Positions 34,119 through 48,014 of a stretch of DNA of 64,000 bases are shown piece after piece. Origin of the DNA: Anastatus disparis (taxonomy: Eukaryota > Arthropoda > Insecta > Hymenoptera > Eupelmidae). Every line of letters begins with the position of its first letter. Position 1 is the first letter of the stretch. The notes under the pieces were generated by a model. That model saw only the letters and a program-made list of their open reading frames with translations. It had not been told where the DNA came from and ran no database searches. The stretch is from the NCBI GenBank assembly GCA_017163975.1, contig JAFFSR010000374.1:1164501-1228500 (forward strand), in the 5' to 3' direction. The position numbers were made by a program, and so were the translations under genes.

Positions 34119-36850
34119 TTGAATTGTATCACGCTTATGCAAGATACTAAACACATATCTTCGATAACGCAATTTTTACAAGATAAAAATGAAAACATAG
34201 AAAATCTTATGAAAGATATTAATTGTATTTTAGAAAAAAATCAATTTAAAGTTTTACCGTTTGGTTTAACTAATTCTCTACGAACATTTATGAGAGTCGC
34301 CAACAATGCTCTTGGGGAACTTATAAGTAAAAGAATATGTCATGTATACATTGATGACATAATAATAGCTGCTAAAACAAAAAAAGAACATAATATCAAA
34401 TTTAATTTAGTAGCCTCAAAATTAAGAGAAGCAGGACTAAAGTTGGAACCTAAAAAGTGTGAATTTATGAAAGAAGAAGTTACATTTTTAGGACATATAA
34501 TCAGTGAAAATGGTATAAAAGCCGATCCTAAAAAAGTTGAAGCAGTAAAATTATTCCCAATTCCAAAAACAGTTAAGAATATAAGAGAATTTTTAGGATT
34601 GGCAGGATATTATAAAAGATTCATTTATGATTCTGCAAAAATCACAAAACCATTAACACAGTTATTACAAAAAGAAGTAAAATTTATATGGGATCCTGGA
34701 AAGCAAGAAGCTTTCGATAACCTTAAAGAAACACTATGCTCTACCCCATTATTACAATTTCCTTAATTAGATAAACGTTTTATAATAACAACTGATGCAT
34801 CAGGATATGATTTAGGGGCTATATTATCACAGGGAGTAATTGGAGAAGATAAGCCGATAGCATATTCATCAAGGGTCTTGAAAGGACCAGAATTAAAATA
34901 TCACACATATGAAAAAGAAGCACTAGGTATATTATTTGGCATAGAAACATTCAAAAAGTATATTTATGAAAATAAATTTATTATAGTAACGGACCATAAA
35001 CCATTACTTTCATTTAAATTAGCAGATAAAAATAATAGAGTTCAAAGATGGCGACTTAAATTAGCAGAATATGATTTTAACATAATATATAAGAAAGGAA
35101 AAATGAATGTAAATAGTGATGCTGTATCAAGAAATCCCATAGATACAGTAAAAATAAGCGTCATAACTAGAGCACAAAAAGCTAAAGAAAATGAAAGCAA
35201 TAATAAAGCAACACCTTTACAAACAATTGAAATGAAAATACAGAAATTGAATGAAGAACGTACACGTATAAAAAGAAACGAGGTCGCCCCAAAAAAATAA
35301 TTAAAACAATAACAAATCAAGACGTCAAGACTGACGAAAATATTATGCAATAAGATACATGTACAAACAAATCGAATACAATAATATATTCGAAAAATTT
35401 TATAGAACATAGAAAAGATAATATTGTTTATTTAATTACAATAGAAAAAAAGCCATTAGACGAATGAACAGATAGATATCTCATACAAAATAATATAAAA
35501 ATAAATGATGAATTAAAGGACAATGAACTCGAAATAATAAACTTTAAAAAAAGAAAAATTTTTATTATGTGCTTAAATATTAAAGAATCATTTATTTTAG
35601 TGAAAGAAAAATTGATAAATAATCTTAATACATTAAAAAATCTGTTAATTAAAAATAAATGTAATATGCTCAGCATTTTAAATAATATTAAAATTTTAAA
35701 CATAACTTGGAACGAAATTAAAGAAATTTTATATGATATTTTTAAAGATACAAATATTAAAATTATTATTATTTGTTTAAATAAGACTGAATATGTAAAA
35801 ATTTATGACAGAGAAAAAATTTTTGATTTATGTCATTCTTCAAGTATAGGAGGTCATTCAGGAGTTAATAGAACTTATAATAGAATTAAAAATAAGTACT
35901 TTTGGGAAAATTTAAAAACTGATATACGAAACCGAATAAAAAATTGCGAAACATGTCAAAAAAATAAATTAAAAAGAATTTAAACTAAATTACCAATGAT
36001 CATAACAGATACCCTAGAAAAAACATTCGATGAGATTTCTTTAGATATAGTAGGACCTTTAAATATAACTAAAAATAATAATAAATACATATTAACAATG
36101 CAAGATCATTTATCAAAATTTGTAATAGCTGTTGCACTTAAAGATCAAACAGCAGAGTCTATAGCTGAAGCATTTATAAAAAAATTCATTTGTATTTTTG
36201 GTTCACCAAAAATAGTTCTTACCGACAAAGGTGCAAATTTTACAGGTAAATTAATAAAAGCGATTTCAAAAAGATTTAAATTTAAAATAATCGAGACAAT
36301 TGCATTTCACCCACAATCTAACGGCTCGTTAGAAAGGGCTCATCATCCCTTATGCGAATATTTGAAAAATTTTGCAGATAAGAAAATCGAATAGGATAAT
36401 TGGCTTGAACTTGCACAATTTAACTATAATACGAGTGTTCATTCAAGTCATAAATTCACACCACATGAATTAGTTTTCGTCTACCCAGCTAGATTACCAT
36501 CTAGCGAACCTTTGAAACAATCAGAAAAATTACCAACTTTTAATGATTATATAGAAAAGTTATTAAGAAACATGAAAGATATTGCAAAAATAGCTCGAGA
36601 AAATTTAATATCATCAAAGAAAAAATCTAAACTATACTATGACAGATCTATAAATCCTGTAAATTTTAACATTGGCGATAAAGTCTGGTTTATAAAAGAA
36701 CCAAAGCCAGAAAAATTAGAGAAAAATCATAATTTGGGACCCTTTGAGGTATTAAAAATTCACGAAAATAGCAATATCACTATAAATTATAAGGGTGGTC
36801 CAAAACTAGTTCATGCTAATAAATTAATTTTGCATAAACGTAAAAATTAA
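34119..36850 (+). pseudogene. Gypsy pol relic: RT, RNase H, integrase
   Basis: RT retains LPFGLTNS and the catalytic YIDD (34346-34357), then FLGHIISENG and REFLGLAGYYKRF. A TAA at 34764 interrupts the run into RNase H (TTDASGYDLGA, VTDHKPLL). After 35300 the frame shifts and is unreadable until 35567. The integrase then has a zinc-binding head (GGHSGVNRTY, CETCQKNK), a stop at 35981, the core (SLDIVGPL, LTDKGANFTG, SNGSLERAH: the D,D,E triad) and a TAG at 36392. Last is a C-terminal domain with GDKVWFIKEP and GPFEVLKI. Together these copied the element RNA into DNA and inserted it. At least three stops and one shift make it non-functional. Confidence 0.9.
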
Positions 36851-36902
36851 TATTATTTTCTATTTTCAGAACTCTTCATCCTCTATATAAACATAAAAAA
36901 AA

Positions 36903-38899
36903 ATGCTGTCTATCATATTTATCTTCTTATCTCTTAACAAGAATAATTCTGCAATTATCGGTTTCAACTGTGAATCTACAGATCCAATCATTAATACGTA
37001 CTCTTTACTAGATACGAGCGAATGTGATTTTCAACAAGAAAATGTTACTATGAGTAATACAACAATAGAATTACTACAAATTGCAGAATTTAAATCTATA
37101 AAAATTATGCAGTGTAAAATAGAAATACAGACAACAGTATTTCACTGTGGAATGTTCAGCCATTTGGGTACTACAGCTCATGCCCTACAAGAGTATCTTT
37201 ACGAAATCAGCCATGAAAAATGCAAGTTTATACATGAAACAGGAATATTCAAATATGATAATATTCATACAATAGCGGATTTAAAAATAAATTCAACAAG
37301 ATCTGTAGGAATAGATTTCGCTGGTTCAGTTAAGGATAAAACATGCAAAGGAACATCTTACACGGATAATTTTGGTTCCTGGGATAACGTACTCGTCCAA
37401 GGCCTCATATGAATAACTCTACTAGAAGAATATGCTCAAGTAAGTTTAAAAAACAGTAAATTACGATTAAACTCAGGAACCATATGCAAATTTACGAATG
37501 AACACTGCATCGATTCACAAGCAGGCTATACTTTTTGGGAACATTTACCTGCAGAGGAGGGTTTTAAAACAGAATACGAAACCTTATATAGATGCCCCAC
37601 AAGAATAATAAATTCAAACAATTAAAATCGTATTTATACTGTAAATTCTATTGAGACAACATTTTCATCATCAGCGTTAAATAATATTAATATTTGTAAT
37701 AGGATATTAACAAAAACCGAACATCCTAAATTATTTATTTTAGACCTTTCAAATAATAAATTATTATTTGACAATAATGAAATGAGGAAAGAAGTAACGA
37801 ACTTAGATATATTTACTTACGTGAATTCTAAATTTGTATATATCGAAAAACATTTCAGGGCTGATCTTAAAGATTTGTATTTTAATATCTTAAAAGAAAA
37901 ATGCGAAATTAAGAAAAAAAATATTATGCGAATCTCTATCCCTTCCATCCATAGCTCCCGATGAATTTGCTTATAATATCATGCAAAAACCTGGGTACAT
38001 AGCTAAACTTGCTGGAGAAGTAGTACATGTAATAAAATGTACACCAGTAGAAGTACAATTAAAACACACAAATAAGTGTTATTCAACTTCCTGTAACAAC
38101 AAAAAATGAGACATGGTTTTTAACACGGAAAAGACATATTTTATTGAAATCAGGTTCTGAAATAAATTGTCATTCAATTATTCCACAATATTATAAAATT
38201 GGGGAAGATTGGATAAATCTTTTACCAAAACCAAGGACAACAAAAAATGTTGTAAAAATTTTAAGACCAAATACTCAAACTTCATGGATGCCTAAAAAAA
38301 TAATATCACTGGCAACGAGTGGCATTTATTCTCAAGAAGACTTACAGGAACTACAACAACATATAATGTTTCCTTTCGAAAAAGCAGCTCTATTAAATGC
38401 TATAACGAGAGAAATTCAGGGTGAAGAAAATTCAAGAGGAGATTTATTAAGTAATTTACTAACAGAAAATACTTTATCAAATATAGCAGAAAACATCTGG
38501 AAAAAATTCATAAATAAACTTACAACATTTGGATCAATAAGTTCAGCTATAATAATGATTTTAATTATTCTTTACTTAGTTAAATTAATTATGGATACTA
38601 TTATGAGGGGATATACCCTTCATACAATATATGGCTGGTCCATACATTTATTAGGAGCCATTTTTAGCTCCATCACGCATTTAATAATTATATTAAATAA
38701 TAATCAAATAAAAAAAATACCAAGATATGAAGAAATAGAATTGAAGGAAGTGAAAATAGAGAAGCCAGTCATATCAGAACCCATGGTTTTACAATCTCCT
38801 TCGCCTCGACCAACGCCTCCACCTTTACCAAATAAATCACCGTACATAACACCACCTACCCCAAGTACATCTACTCCTTATAAACCAGCATCTCAATAA
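36903..38899 (+). pseudogene. Env-like glycoprotein relic
   Basis: It lies directly downstream of integrase, in the env position. The N-terminus is hydrophobic (MLSIIFIFLSL), consistent with a signal peptide, followed by a cysteine-containing ectodomain with N-glycosylation motifs. Near the C-terminus is a membrane segment (SAIIMILIILYLVKLIM, about 38540-38590). A second hydrophobic stretch and a proline-rich tail ending at 38899 come after it. Stops at 37410 and 37624 and two frame changes (about 37945 and 38105) destroy it. The cysteine pattern and C-terminal layout remind me of the chuvirus-like glycoproteins captured by some insect LTR elements, not a classical errantivirus env. This is a recollection and needs a profile search. 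Confidence 0.65.
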
Positions 38900-39724
38900 C
38901 AGAAAGAGATTCGTCTATTCAATCTTAGTGGTAATTAATTTTTAAAAAAAAAAAAGAATATATATAATAATAAATTTCACAATTTAAAAAATATAAAATC
39001 AGCCCATAAATGTCGTTCTATTAAATAAGCATTATCATATATATAATTAAATAAATATAAATATAGCCGATAAAAATTATTTGTTAGTTATAAAAACAAT
39101 TAGTAAAACTTTTTAATTGTAATTTGAAATAAATCACATATACATGATATTCAAATATACTAAAAATCATGTATATTTCATTGTTTTCTGTTACATAAAA
39201 GAATGAATGACACTATGCGTGTGTGTCATTCATCTAAACATGTCGATATCAATTGACATCATAAGCATATTTAATCTAACAATAAAAAAAAAAGACAAAA
39301 AACAACATATTATGGATGTACGATACACATCTATATTAAAGCGATTATAAATTTCATTTTTTCTACGTGTCATTTATTTATATACTTTAGTAAGCACATA
39401 TTTCATTTAGATTTTAAATATTATTCAACGAAATCTTAACCTTCTATGAATGCATATAAGAAAGATAAGGAGGAAACTAAGATAATAAAAAAAATTAATT
39501 ATTTTACAAATTACATTATTTAGCATAATATTATTTAAAAAATAATCTAACAAAAAGATATAGAATAAAGTTATAATTTTATAAGAGATGAGTCTTTTAT
39601 GGAACTACAATTTAAAAATTTGATACTTTAAGTTTATTAAGAAGTTAATTTTACGTTCATTGTAAAACAATCTTTTTGTTTTATTTGCTGAATCGGTTCC
39701 GATTCAACTTCGTGCGGGAAGGGG
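38900..39724 (+). other. Noncoding stretch between env and putative 3' LTR
   Basis: AT-rich DNA ending in the purine run GGGAAGGGG at about 39716-39724, a possible polypurine tract. TGAATGACAC occurs at 39204 and again at 39725, so the LTR start could be either. Confidence 0.4.
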
Positions 39725-40686
39725 TGAATGACACTAATCATATGTCATTCATATTTATTCAAGTATTATAAAACATAGCATATTTCAGAATCATATTTTT
39801 GAAATTATACAAAAAAAACAAAAGGATTATTATAATTAAAATTATACAAATAATCTAAGTAAAGCTTATAATTTATCAAATAACTTAGCATTATTTTATT
39901 ATTTTTACTCATTTAAGAAAACAATTAATAAATTATGAATTTAAAAATATCTAATACACTTATTATTTTTTTTTTCTTTTTTGCAATATGAATCTAAAAA
40001 TTTTATAATTCATCAAATTTGAAATGAATGATAACAAAAAAATTTGAATTTAACATTAATATTACGATTTATAAAACTTATAAATTTTTCTCTTTATATT
40101 ATTACTAAACAGTGAAAGGTTAAGGAATGTAAGGAAAAAGGAAAAAAAAAAAGAGACAACAAACAATTTATATTTATATATGTATGTAATAATTTATGTA
40201 ACGAGTAAAAAAAATATGTACATGCGTGGATTAATTAATAAGTAATCAATAATTAAATTAATAACAAATAAAAAATATATATTTGGACTCAGTCCCATGA
40301 TTCTTCAAAGAGATTTTGAGGCTGGCAATTGATCGAGACCCATTCAGGTAGTCTTCTTACTGGCAAATCAGATGTAAGTTCACCGGTAGACACGAAATTT
40401 TCACCAATATACATAAAGAAATTGTTCTGTATTACTCTCATTAACATACGAGTTTCTTGTACGATGACAATTCATTCTTCCCAACGGAAGAGAGAGCATA
40501 GATCCAAGCTATCAAACTCACTTTGTCCGCCTAACCACCATGCATCATTCTGACGTCGATTCATCGATCAAAATACACGTTTTGATTGCTAATCGACAAA
40601 CTAGATAAAACATAAAAGTAAAGGATAGATATAAATAACAATAATTTAATAATAGATATAAATACTAATATTTCATAGAATAAGAT

Positions 40687-40745
<59 letters not shown>

Positions 40746-41866
40746 TCAATAAGTTTTTTCTTTTTTACTTACACAAACGTGATGGTATTGTCTCCTCGGG
40801 AAATTCATTTTGACTATATTTGAGTTAATAAATTTCACACTTATATACACATCAAAATTATAAAAAAAAAAGTTAAACTACGTTGAAATTTCTCTAGATT
40901 GCATATCTTTGCATACCTACAAGTCATTCACCTATATTTTGTAAGACATATCGAACATTGTCATTTTCTTTTGCTGAATTGCATTAGCAATATGTCATTC
41001 ACTTTTTTTTAAAAACACCAAAATCATTGTAAAATACATTTTACTACTTATTACAATTGTTTATATACAATCTTTGAGCCCCAAGGTGTACGAAATATAA
41101 CGTACCCTTGTGCATTAGTATCTATTCAAATAGAAAAATATGTACATTTATCAATTAAGCTTGTAATAATTATCTGTAAATTGTTCGATAACTGTTTTGT
41201 TTTTACGATTGCCTATCCTTCTGATATGCAATCTCTTGAGCCCCAAGGTGTTACGTCACAACGTATCCTTATATATTACTTTTTAACTTACAATTGTTAA
41301 AATATCTTTCTACTAACATGATATTGATGAACTAATTAAACAGTCATCTAACAATAAAAGAATGTGTTAACCTAAGCAGTAAAGGAACTTTAAGTTGATA
41401 TTAAGCAACGAAATTCGTTGCTTCGAAATTATTAAATCATAAAACAAGCAAGATCCACTTATTATTTAATGAAATCATGTCAAGATAAATCTTATAAAAG
41501 CCGACTGAAATTGACGACAGTGGGCACTACCCCAGGATCATCGTTGGTACCAAGTCGTAAATCCTGTAATTCAAATTTAAATTCAAACTCAAATTCAAAT
41601 AAAGTTATTGTATTCAATATTAATTATTTTACAAGTGTCTAATAAATATCTTAAAAGTTACTTATATTCGACTTGAGTCTTATTTCAAATCGTGTCTATA
41701 TCTATTCTTTGTCTGTCTGTATCCAACCTTCATCTACTTTAATCAATCAAGGTAAGAATATTCAATTTATATATTCTCTATTCAAGTGCTCTAAATAAAT
41801 ATCCTCCAATATATTTCAATTGTGAGAACGGTTTACTCAATTAAATATTGGTGGAGTTCATTTCAC
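39725..41866 (+). repeat. Putative 3' LTR (boundaries unproven)
   Basis: It begins after a purine run with TGAATGACAC. A TATA box (TATAAAAG, 41493-41500) is followed by an initiator-like region near GACGACAGTGGGC, an AATAAA-type signal near 41600 and a U5-like end before ATTGGTGGAGTTCATTTCAC near 41864, a possible primer-binding region. The motif GAGCCCCAAGGTGT occurs twice (about 41077 and 41237). Without a second LTR the borders are inferred, and 2.1 kb is long for this group. A TA/TG microsatellite lies at 40690-40745. Confidence 0.4.
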
Positions 41867-42959
41867 CACTAGATTATACATATATTTATCTTTCATAATT
41901 ATAATTTAATAATTAATTCAATTATTCGAAACTAATTCAAATTCATATTTAAAATCATAAAAAAATATTCAACATAATCAAATCATACACTTTTATTTAG
42001 TCCTGGTGAAAGCCAGGACTTAACAGATTAGTGAATTTAATAAAGATTAAGGATTATCTTTTGTGATTTAATCAAGCGAAAATTTAAAAGTTATGTAGAA
42101 ATCTGATATAATTATTTGTAAAAGAAATTTTTTGAGAGTGCGGGAGTGCGAGAAAATCGACCACGTGTCTAGTAAATTTATCGACCGGAAGTAATTTGAC
42201 GGGGTTCATTAAAACAGTGAAACAAACAAATTTTAATTTACTTAATTAGATTAATTGACCGGTATTATTCAATTGAGAATTTATAGTTTTTTTTTTAATT
42301 AAAATTACTAGACGCCACAATTTAGAGTGCGAAGAATGAGAGAACGCCGCGACCACGTGTCTAGCGATAACGTAGACCATTAAATTAGATATTCAGAAGT
42401 AAAATTTATTAATTAAATTGTTTAATTAATGTAAATTGACTAGTGAATTTTGCAACAGATTTAATAGTAATTATTTTCTGAAATTGATAGACACAGTGGC
42501 GCGCAGCGTGCATAGTATGAGAGTGAAATAGCGATGTGAAACAACGCGGGCTCTTGGCAGCCATTTTGATTATAAATTTCCCTTTTTAATCTCAACTAAC
42601 GCTGACCAGTAAATTAAAGTTTTTTCTTCTATTATTAATTACTAGTAAAGACATTGATTAAATAAAATTTATTTTCCATTTTTAATTTATTAGAAACTAG
42701 ATCAGACGGCCGCTCCGCGGCCGGAGATTAGTTATTTATATAAATTTACTCAATTAATAACAAACTTGTTTATGTTATCAATAAATACGCATTGATTTTT
42801 TTCTAAATGAATAGAAGAAATTAATCTAAAATAGAGAAATATAAAATTCTATAGTTAAAAATTATAACACAAAAATGAATGTTTGAAAAATTTTATTGTA
42901 AATTTTACATATGCTTATAATTACAACTATGACAGATCTATTGCATTAAACATACATTT

Positions 42960-42960
<1 letters not shown>
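41867..42960 (+). other. Leader-like noncoding DNA after the LTR
   Basis: It contains CCACGTGTCTAG twice (about 42162 and 42353) with similar flanks, the small hairpin AGTCCTGGTGAAAGCCAGGACT (arms at about 42000-42021), and CGGCCGCTCCGCGGCCG near 42710. It could be the untranslated leader of a second tandem Gypsy copy, but no gag follows. Confidence 0.35.
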
Positions 42961-43047
<87 letters not shown>

Positions 43048-43110
43048 ATACGCACGTGCGTGTTTGTGCATGTGTGTGTGTGTCTCTGCGTACATGGACA
43101 CACATGCACG
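42961..43110. repeat. (TA)n(TG)n microsatellite
   Basis: TA repeats run from about 42961 to 43000, followed by interrupted TG repeats to about 43110. Open frames here are low complexity. Confidence 0.95.
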
Positions 43111-43180
43111 CACGCACATACACAGTGAGATGTGCATATGTGACTAATATAAAGTAATTCGTTGCAATATTATAAAAATT

Positions 43181-46100
43181 TTATAACAAAACTTCTAAAT
43201 ATACATAATTTTTTACTTTTTTGTTTGTTTTGCTTTTTCCAAGATAAATTTTAAGAGCTTCCCAGCAACGAACTCTCGAACAAGTGACATACAATTGTCC
43301 ATGTTGAAAAACATCTTTTCGAAGATCAATTCCTATTTTTTCAAAAGTTTGACTCTGTGACTTACTTATTGTCATAGCAAAAGCTAATTTTATTGGAAAT
43401 TGCCTACGTTGAAATATGAATGGATATTCATTTTCACAATATAATGTAATACGATTTAAAAAAACAATTTCTCCAGCTTTGTCACCAGTTAATATTTTGC
43501 ATTTTAACAAATTGTTGGCAAGTTCTAAAACTAATAATCTTGTGCCATTACACATACCTTCATTTATACTTAAATTCCTGATTAGCATAACTATACAATT
43601 TAGTCGTAGCCGTAATTCGTGAGGAGGTAAAGATGGTGGCTTTAGAGTATTTAGATATTCAGGTAATAATGTTACACTAAGATCAGAATCATTATCACAA
43701 TTATCAGTTGAATCAACACTTGTATAAATTCGTTCAGTTTCTGAATCTAATAAATCTACAACTTGCTGATTAAAATCATCGACGTCTATATTTCGAGCTG
43801 AAAGAATAGCACTTGCAGAAGCTTTTTGGTACTGCTTGTTTCGAATAAATGCACCGTAAATATCATGCACTATATTTGCATCAGATGCTGCAATACATTT
43901 GTCCGGAAATATAATGTTATTTTCATGATCATTTAAAGTTCCATTACCTAAATTGATTAAAAATTTTGAAAATTCTTTTTCTTGTGGTAAAGCTCGCATA
44001 TTCTCAGTTGATTAAAATACTTGGAAATATTTCCATAACGCACTAAATTTTATAGATAAATTGATAGTTTTGCTACGAGTACTTCGATTTTTTATAGGAA
44101 GTAATTGTCTATAGTCTCCACCCATAATGACGACTTTACCACCAAATGGTAAATTGTTAGCCATAATATCTTTTAAAATTCTATCCATTACTTCTAGCGC
44201 ATATCTTTGAGCCATTGGAGCTTCATCCCAAATAAATATATCAGTTTCTTTTAGTTGCTTACTTTCTTTAGAATTTAATTTGATACTTGAATTGGAATCT
44301 GAAAATAGTGGCACTGGCAAACCTAATATTTTATGTACAGTTTTTCCGCAAGGAAGCAATATCGCTGCAATTCCAGTAAATGCCATTGTTATTACTTTTT
44401 AATTTCTACCTTTGAGTATCTTCCACATGGTAGTGTAAATAAATGTTTTTCCTGATCCTCCTGGCCCATCAATGAAAAAATATTTATTTTCAATATTATT
44501 ATCAGAATCAAATATTTTTAATATGGAATCAACTACAACCTTTTGATCAGGATTTAATTTTGCGTATTGTTGAAGTCCTAATTCTACGGTCTGATCCATT
44601 GGTATATTTCCTACTATCTCATTTATTTCTTCGAGCTGAATCATATTAGGAAATTCTGAAAGATTATGACCTCCTGAGTAAAGAATAGCATTTATGTGTT
44701 GATATGCTTTTATGTGAGCTAATTCTAGTTGAAATTGTTGGGCATAATCTTGAGACATAGCATTTTTAAATTCTTCCCAAAGATTTTCAGGTTGCGTTGG
44801 TTGACAATATATTAATATACGTACGAATAAACTACGAAGTTGTTGTGGCATCATCCATAATTCAGCTTCTTGCATTGCATTTTTCCATTCTTGATCGTTT
44901 TCAATTATACCTGATTCCAAACAAGCACCAATAAATGTTTCGTGTTCAACACCATTTATAGTCTTTAAATGTTGATAACTGGTAGCACCTTTAACATGTA
45001 AAAGTAGTAACCGTAAATGGAACAGCTCTATTTGAGTAGGACTAACAGAATACATGCGCCCAATACAATGAAATCGAGATTGACGTTTTTCCTATCTGTG
45101 TATATATCTTTCTTCTACTTTTACTTTTTTGAATGTATAATACATTGGAATATCATTATATAAATAATGTCTAGCCTCTTCATCACGAGCATTTAATGCG
45201 AAAAATTCTAAGAGCATTGTGACTTGATTCATACATTGCAATAACTGATTTTCATCAGCATCAGTGTGGAATGTTATGTTTTGCTCATTTGGAAGATGTA
45301 TGGGTAAGCGTATGATTGAATGACTTTTTGCTTGTAAATGTTTGCTAGTGATGCGCCAGTATGCTTCGCATGGTCCAACATATCGTGTTTCAATGTAATT
45401 TTTTATTTCATCATGATTAACAATATTATCCGAATTGTGTTCCATAGTAACAGTAGCAGCGTCATGTCCCTTATAAAGATATTAAAATAAATATTTTACT
45501 GAGGCAATAGTACACACAAATTCTACGTTAATATGACAATTTAATTCCATATATAATGCAATAAGGCACAACGTTGCTATTATTTACCATAAAGTTACCT
45601 GGGCGTTCATAAATGATTCCTGTATCTCTACGTTTATAGTATGGATATCCATTACCATCCATAGTTGTTTCATTATGAAACTCTTTGGGAAAGTGTTTAG
45701 AACATTTATTATTCACTAAACACCAGTCTCCACAAGGCCCATGAATCATATGTTTCATTACTATATTATGTAATACAGGATTATCTTCTGGATCGGGAAT
45801 TTCTGCTGATTTAAAGCGATCAACAGTCTCAGGATTATTTATTTTGCAATTCTGTTTCAGAAATACAAGCAAGTGTACATGCGGAAGTCCGCATTTTTGA
45901 AACTCTATTACATAAACATAAGCAAGAACTTCTCCAAGAAGTTTTTTTTTAACAATTATGTTTATTAAGTGATCTTTTTTCATATCGAAAACTCTAGAGT
46001 TAATATCAGGCCTGTCAGGTGCTATTTGTCCTGGTAACAAATTTTCTTGAATTTCTCGCCAATTAGGGTTGCAAGTCATAGTTATAAATAAATCTGGTTT

Positions 46101-47413
46101 CCCACATTTTCGAACAACAGCCATTGCATCTTGATACAGTTGCATCATATATCTTGGTAAGACTATGAATGTCGAAGGAAGAATTATCATTTTTCCTATT
46201 CGAGCATTTTGAATATTTGCAATATTTGCCATATAATCAATAAGCCCTTGATACGTTTCACTGCGTATAGTTAATCGATTATTTTGACAAAAGTTTATTC
46301 TATCTTTCTCAATTTTCACGTAGCTATCCACTAACCATTGTTGGAATAAACGTCGCCCCATTATAAAAGCATTAAAAGTATTATCTCTTAATGCTAGCCG
46401 ATATTTTGTATATGCTGCTCTCGTAACGCGTCTACTGCTATTTATGCGCTTAAGATCATGATGCCAACCTTGAAAACCATGAGGATAAAATAATGGATAT
46501 ATCCATGGTTCCACATTTGGATCCATCGTACTAACTTGTTGCAAAGTACGAGTATTTTTATTTCGAATAGTAACGTATGATTCTGGAATGTCACCATCTG
46601 CTGTTGTAGTGAAAATAGCAGCTACTTCATTGGTTCTTTGAAAATTATAACGTCGTTTATCTGTTGTTGGTTTTAAAGTAAAATGCATTTGTAATTCTGA
46701 AATAGAATCATTAAATGGATTTGCCTGTTCTTCTATTTCTTCTTTCATCATTTGATAAGATTGTGCAAATATATTTGATTCGCGTAACATTATATCTATA
46801 TCTCATGCATGTAACATTATATCTATATCTCATGCATGTGTTAATTCTGCATCTAAATTAGAATTCATAGCAAGACGTTGATCGGTTGCTTCATTTGAAT
46901 CGACAATAAATAGCTGACCAAATCTAGGAGTGTCATTTGGCTCAGGATATAATGAAGTATTGATTTGATAATAAATTTATCCTTGGATTTTAAAACAGTA
47001 AGGACTTGGTCACCTTGATCGAAAATTAACTAAGTTTGCATTAAATGAAGCAAATGAAAATGAACTGTTGTAGCAACGTATTCTATAAAAAAATCATTTG
47101 ATTTTGGACGATTTACGTCATAAAGTTTGCGTAATGAGTCAGGAAAACGTGGAATATCTTCTAGTACAACTGCCCCATGACTACAACAATCACTGAATGA
47201 ATGACCTTTATTTACTACTTTTTCACTTTTAAAATGTTTTGCATTACAGTGTATGCAAAGAATATCCATTAATCCAGCATAATGTTCAGATATTTGTTTT
47301 ACTTGTTGGTACTTATTTTATTCGTGGTAGTTTCTTTGAAATTCAGCCGTTTTTTTACGTTGTTGACAGTGATATTTAACTTCTGCTTGAGAAGTTCGTT
47401 TTCAACGCCCCAT
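43181..47413 (-). pseudogene. Helitron Rep/helicase relic
   Basis: Reading down from an ATG at 47413 (MGR, stop, KRTSQAEVKYHCQQRKKT), landmarks are a zinc-type segment (CIHCNAKHF, then SDCCSHG) and the Rep domain with its HUH motif (CGLPHVHLL, about 45870-45895). The two-tyrosine helix YLF-stop-YLYKGHD (45461-45505) follows, then the Pif1-family helicase with Walker A GPGGSGKTFIY (~44450) and Walker B FIWDEAPMAQ (~44225). MGGDYRQLLPI and a C-terminal TISKSQSQTF and LYVTCSRV complete it. Rep nicks and joins single-stranded DNA and the helicase unwinds it during rolling-circle transposition. Stops near 44000, 44390, 45060 and 45490 and frame changes around 45510 and 46800-47000 inactivate it. 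Its total length fits animal Helitrons. No ends (TC, hairpin-CTRR) could be assigned. Confidence 0.92.
46785..46838. repeat. 27-bp direct duplication inside the Helitron
   Basis: TAACATTATATCTATATCTC plus ATGCATG occurs twice head to tail. Its length is a multiple of three, but the duplicated segment carries a stop in the Helitron reading direction. Confidence 0.9.
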
Positions 47414-48014
47414 ATTTAATTAATATATAATATAGAATTAATTTAGAGTATAATTATGCAAATATTAATAATAAATAATAAATTCTCTTTTATTGACTCG
47501 ATGTTTAATTGCTAAATATAAAATATATATTTTTAAATAATATTGTTTAATGAACAATGAGTAGAATAAACGCATTTATCATTTTGTTGTACTCGTGAAA
47601 TTATTACTTTTATCACTTTTGTAATTTATTTTATTATAAATCATATTTGTGAGTACTCTTAAATATACTCATATACTCGTTCACTCTTAAAAAGTACTCT
47701 TATTTTATGTACTCGTATTCTACCGCATAGGTTCCAATGCTCTACCTGAAAATAATAAAATTATATATAAATTAAAATTTCATCATAGTATAAAAAGTAA
47801 AAGTAGGGATAGCAAAATATATTGAAATTTCAATGCATCGATCTTTAATTTTTAAATTGAAAAACGAAAATTCTATTAATTATTATTAGATTATAAAAGT
47901 ATGAAAAAACATCGCATAAAATACTAACAAAATTTAACTGTATCTTATTCGAATTAAAATTTCCCTAAATTTAGATTTTTCTGAACCCGTATATCGTTTA
48001 ACGGCAATACTCCC
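47414..48014. other. AT-rich DNA upstream of the Helitron ORF
   Basis: No coding sequence is recognised. A run of ACTCGT/ACTCTTA motifs lies at 47590-47730. The Helitron 5' terminus may be here, but I cannot place it. Confidence 0.4.

Larger units (their letters stand above)
34086..41866 (+). mobile_element. Ty3/Gypsy LTR retroelement with env, 5'-deleted
   Basis: The order RT (partial), RNase H, integrase, env, putative 3' LTR identifies an env-bearing Ty3/Gypsy element. The gag, protease and N-terminal half of RT are missing. A short segment of unrelated coding sequence (34119-34245) is joined directly to the FKVLPFGLTNS stretch of RT, so an internal deletion is likely. No 5' LTR is in the window. 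Every ORF is broken. Confidence 0.85.

Noticed and set aside
39204..39724. A ~520-bp solo LTR between two TGAATGACAC motifs
   Set aside because: Only the ten-base start and a short TGTCATTCAT partner recur. The interiors do not align, so two LTRs cannot be claimed.
42883..43128. Open frames of 60-81 residues on both strands
   Set aside because: They lie in a TA/TG microsatellite and encode only dipeptide repeats.
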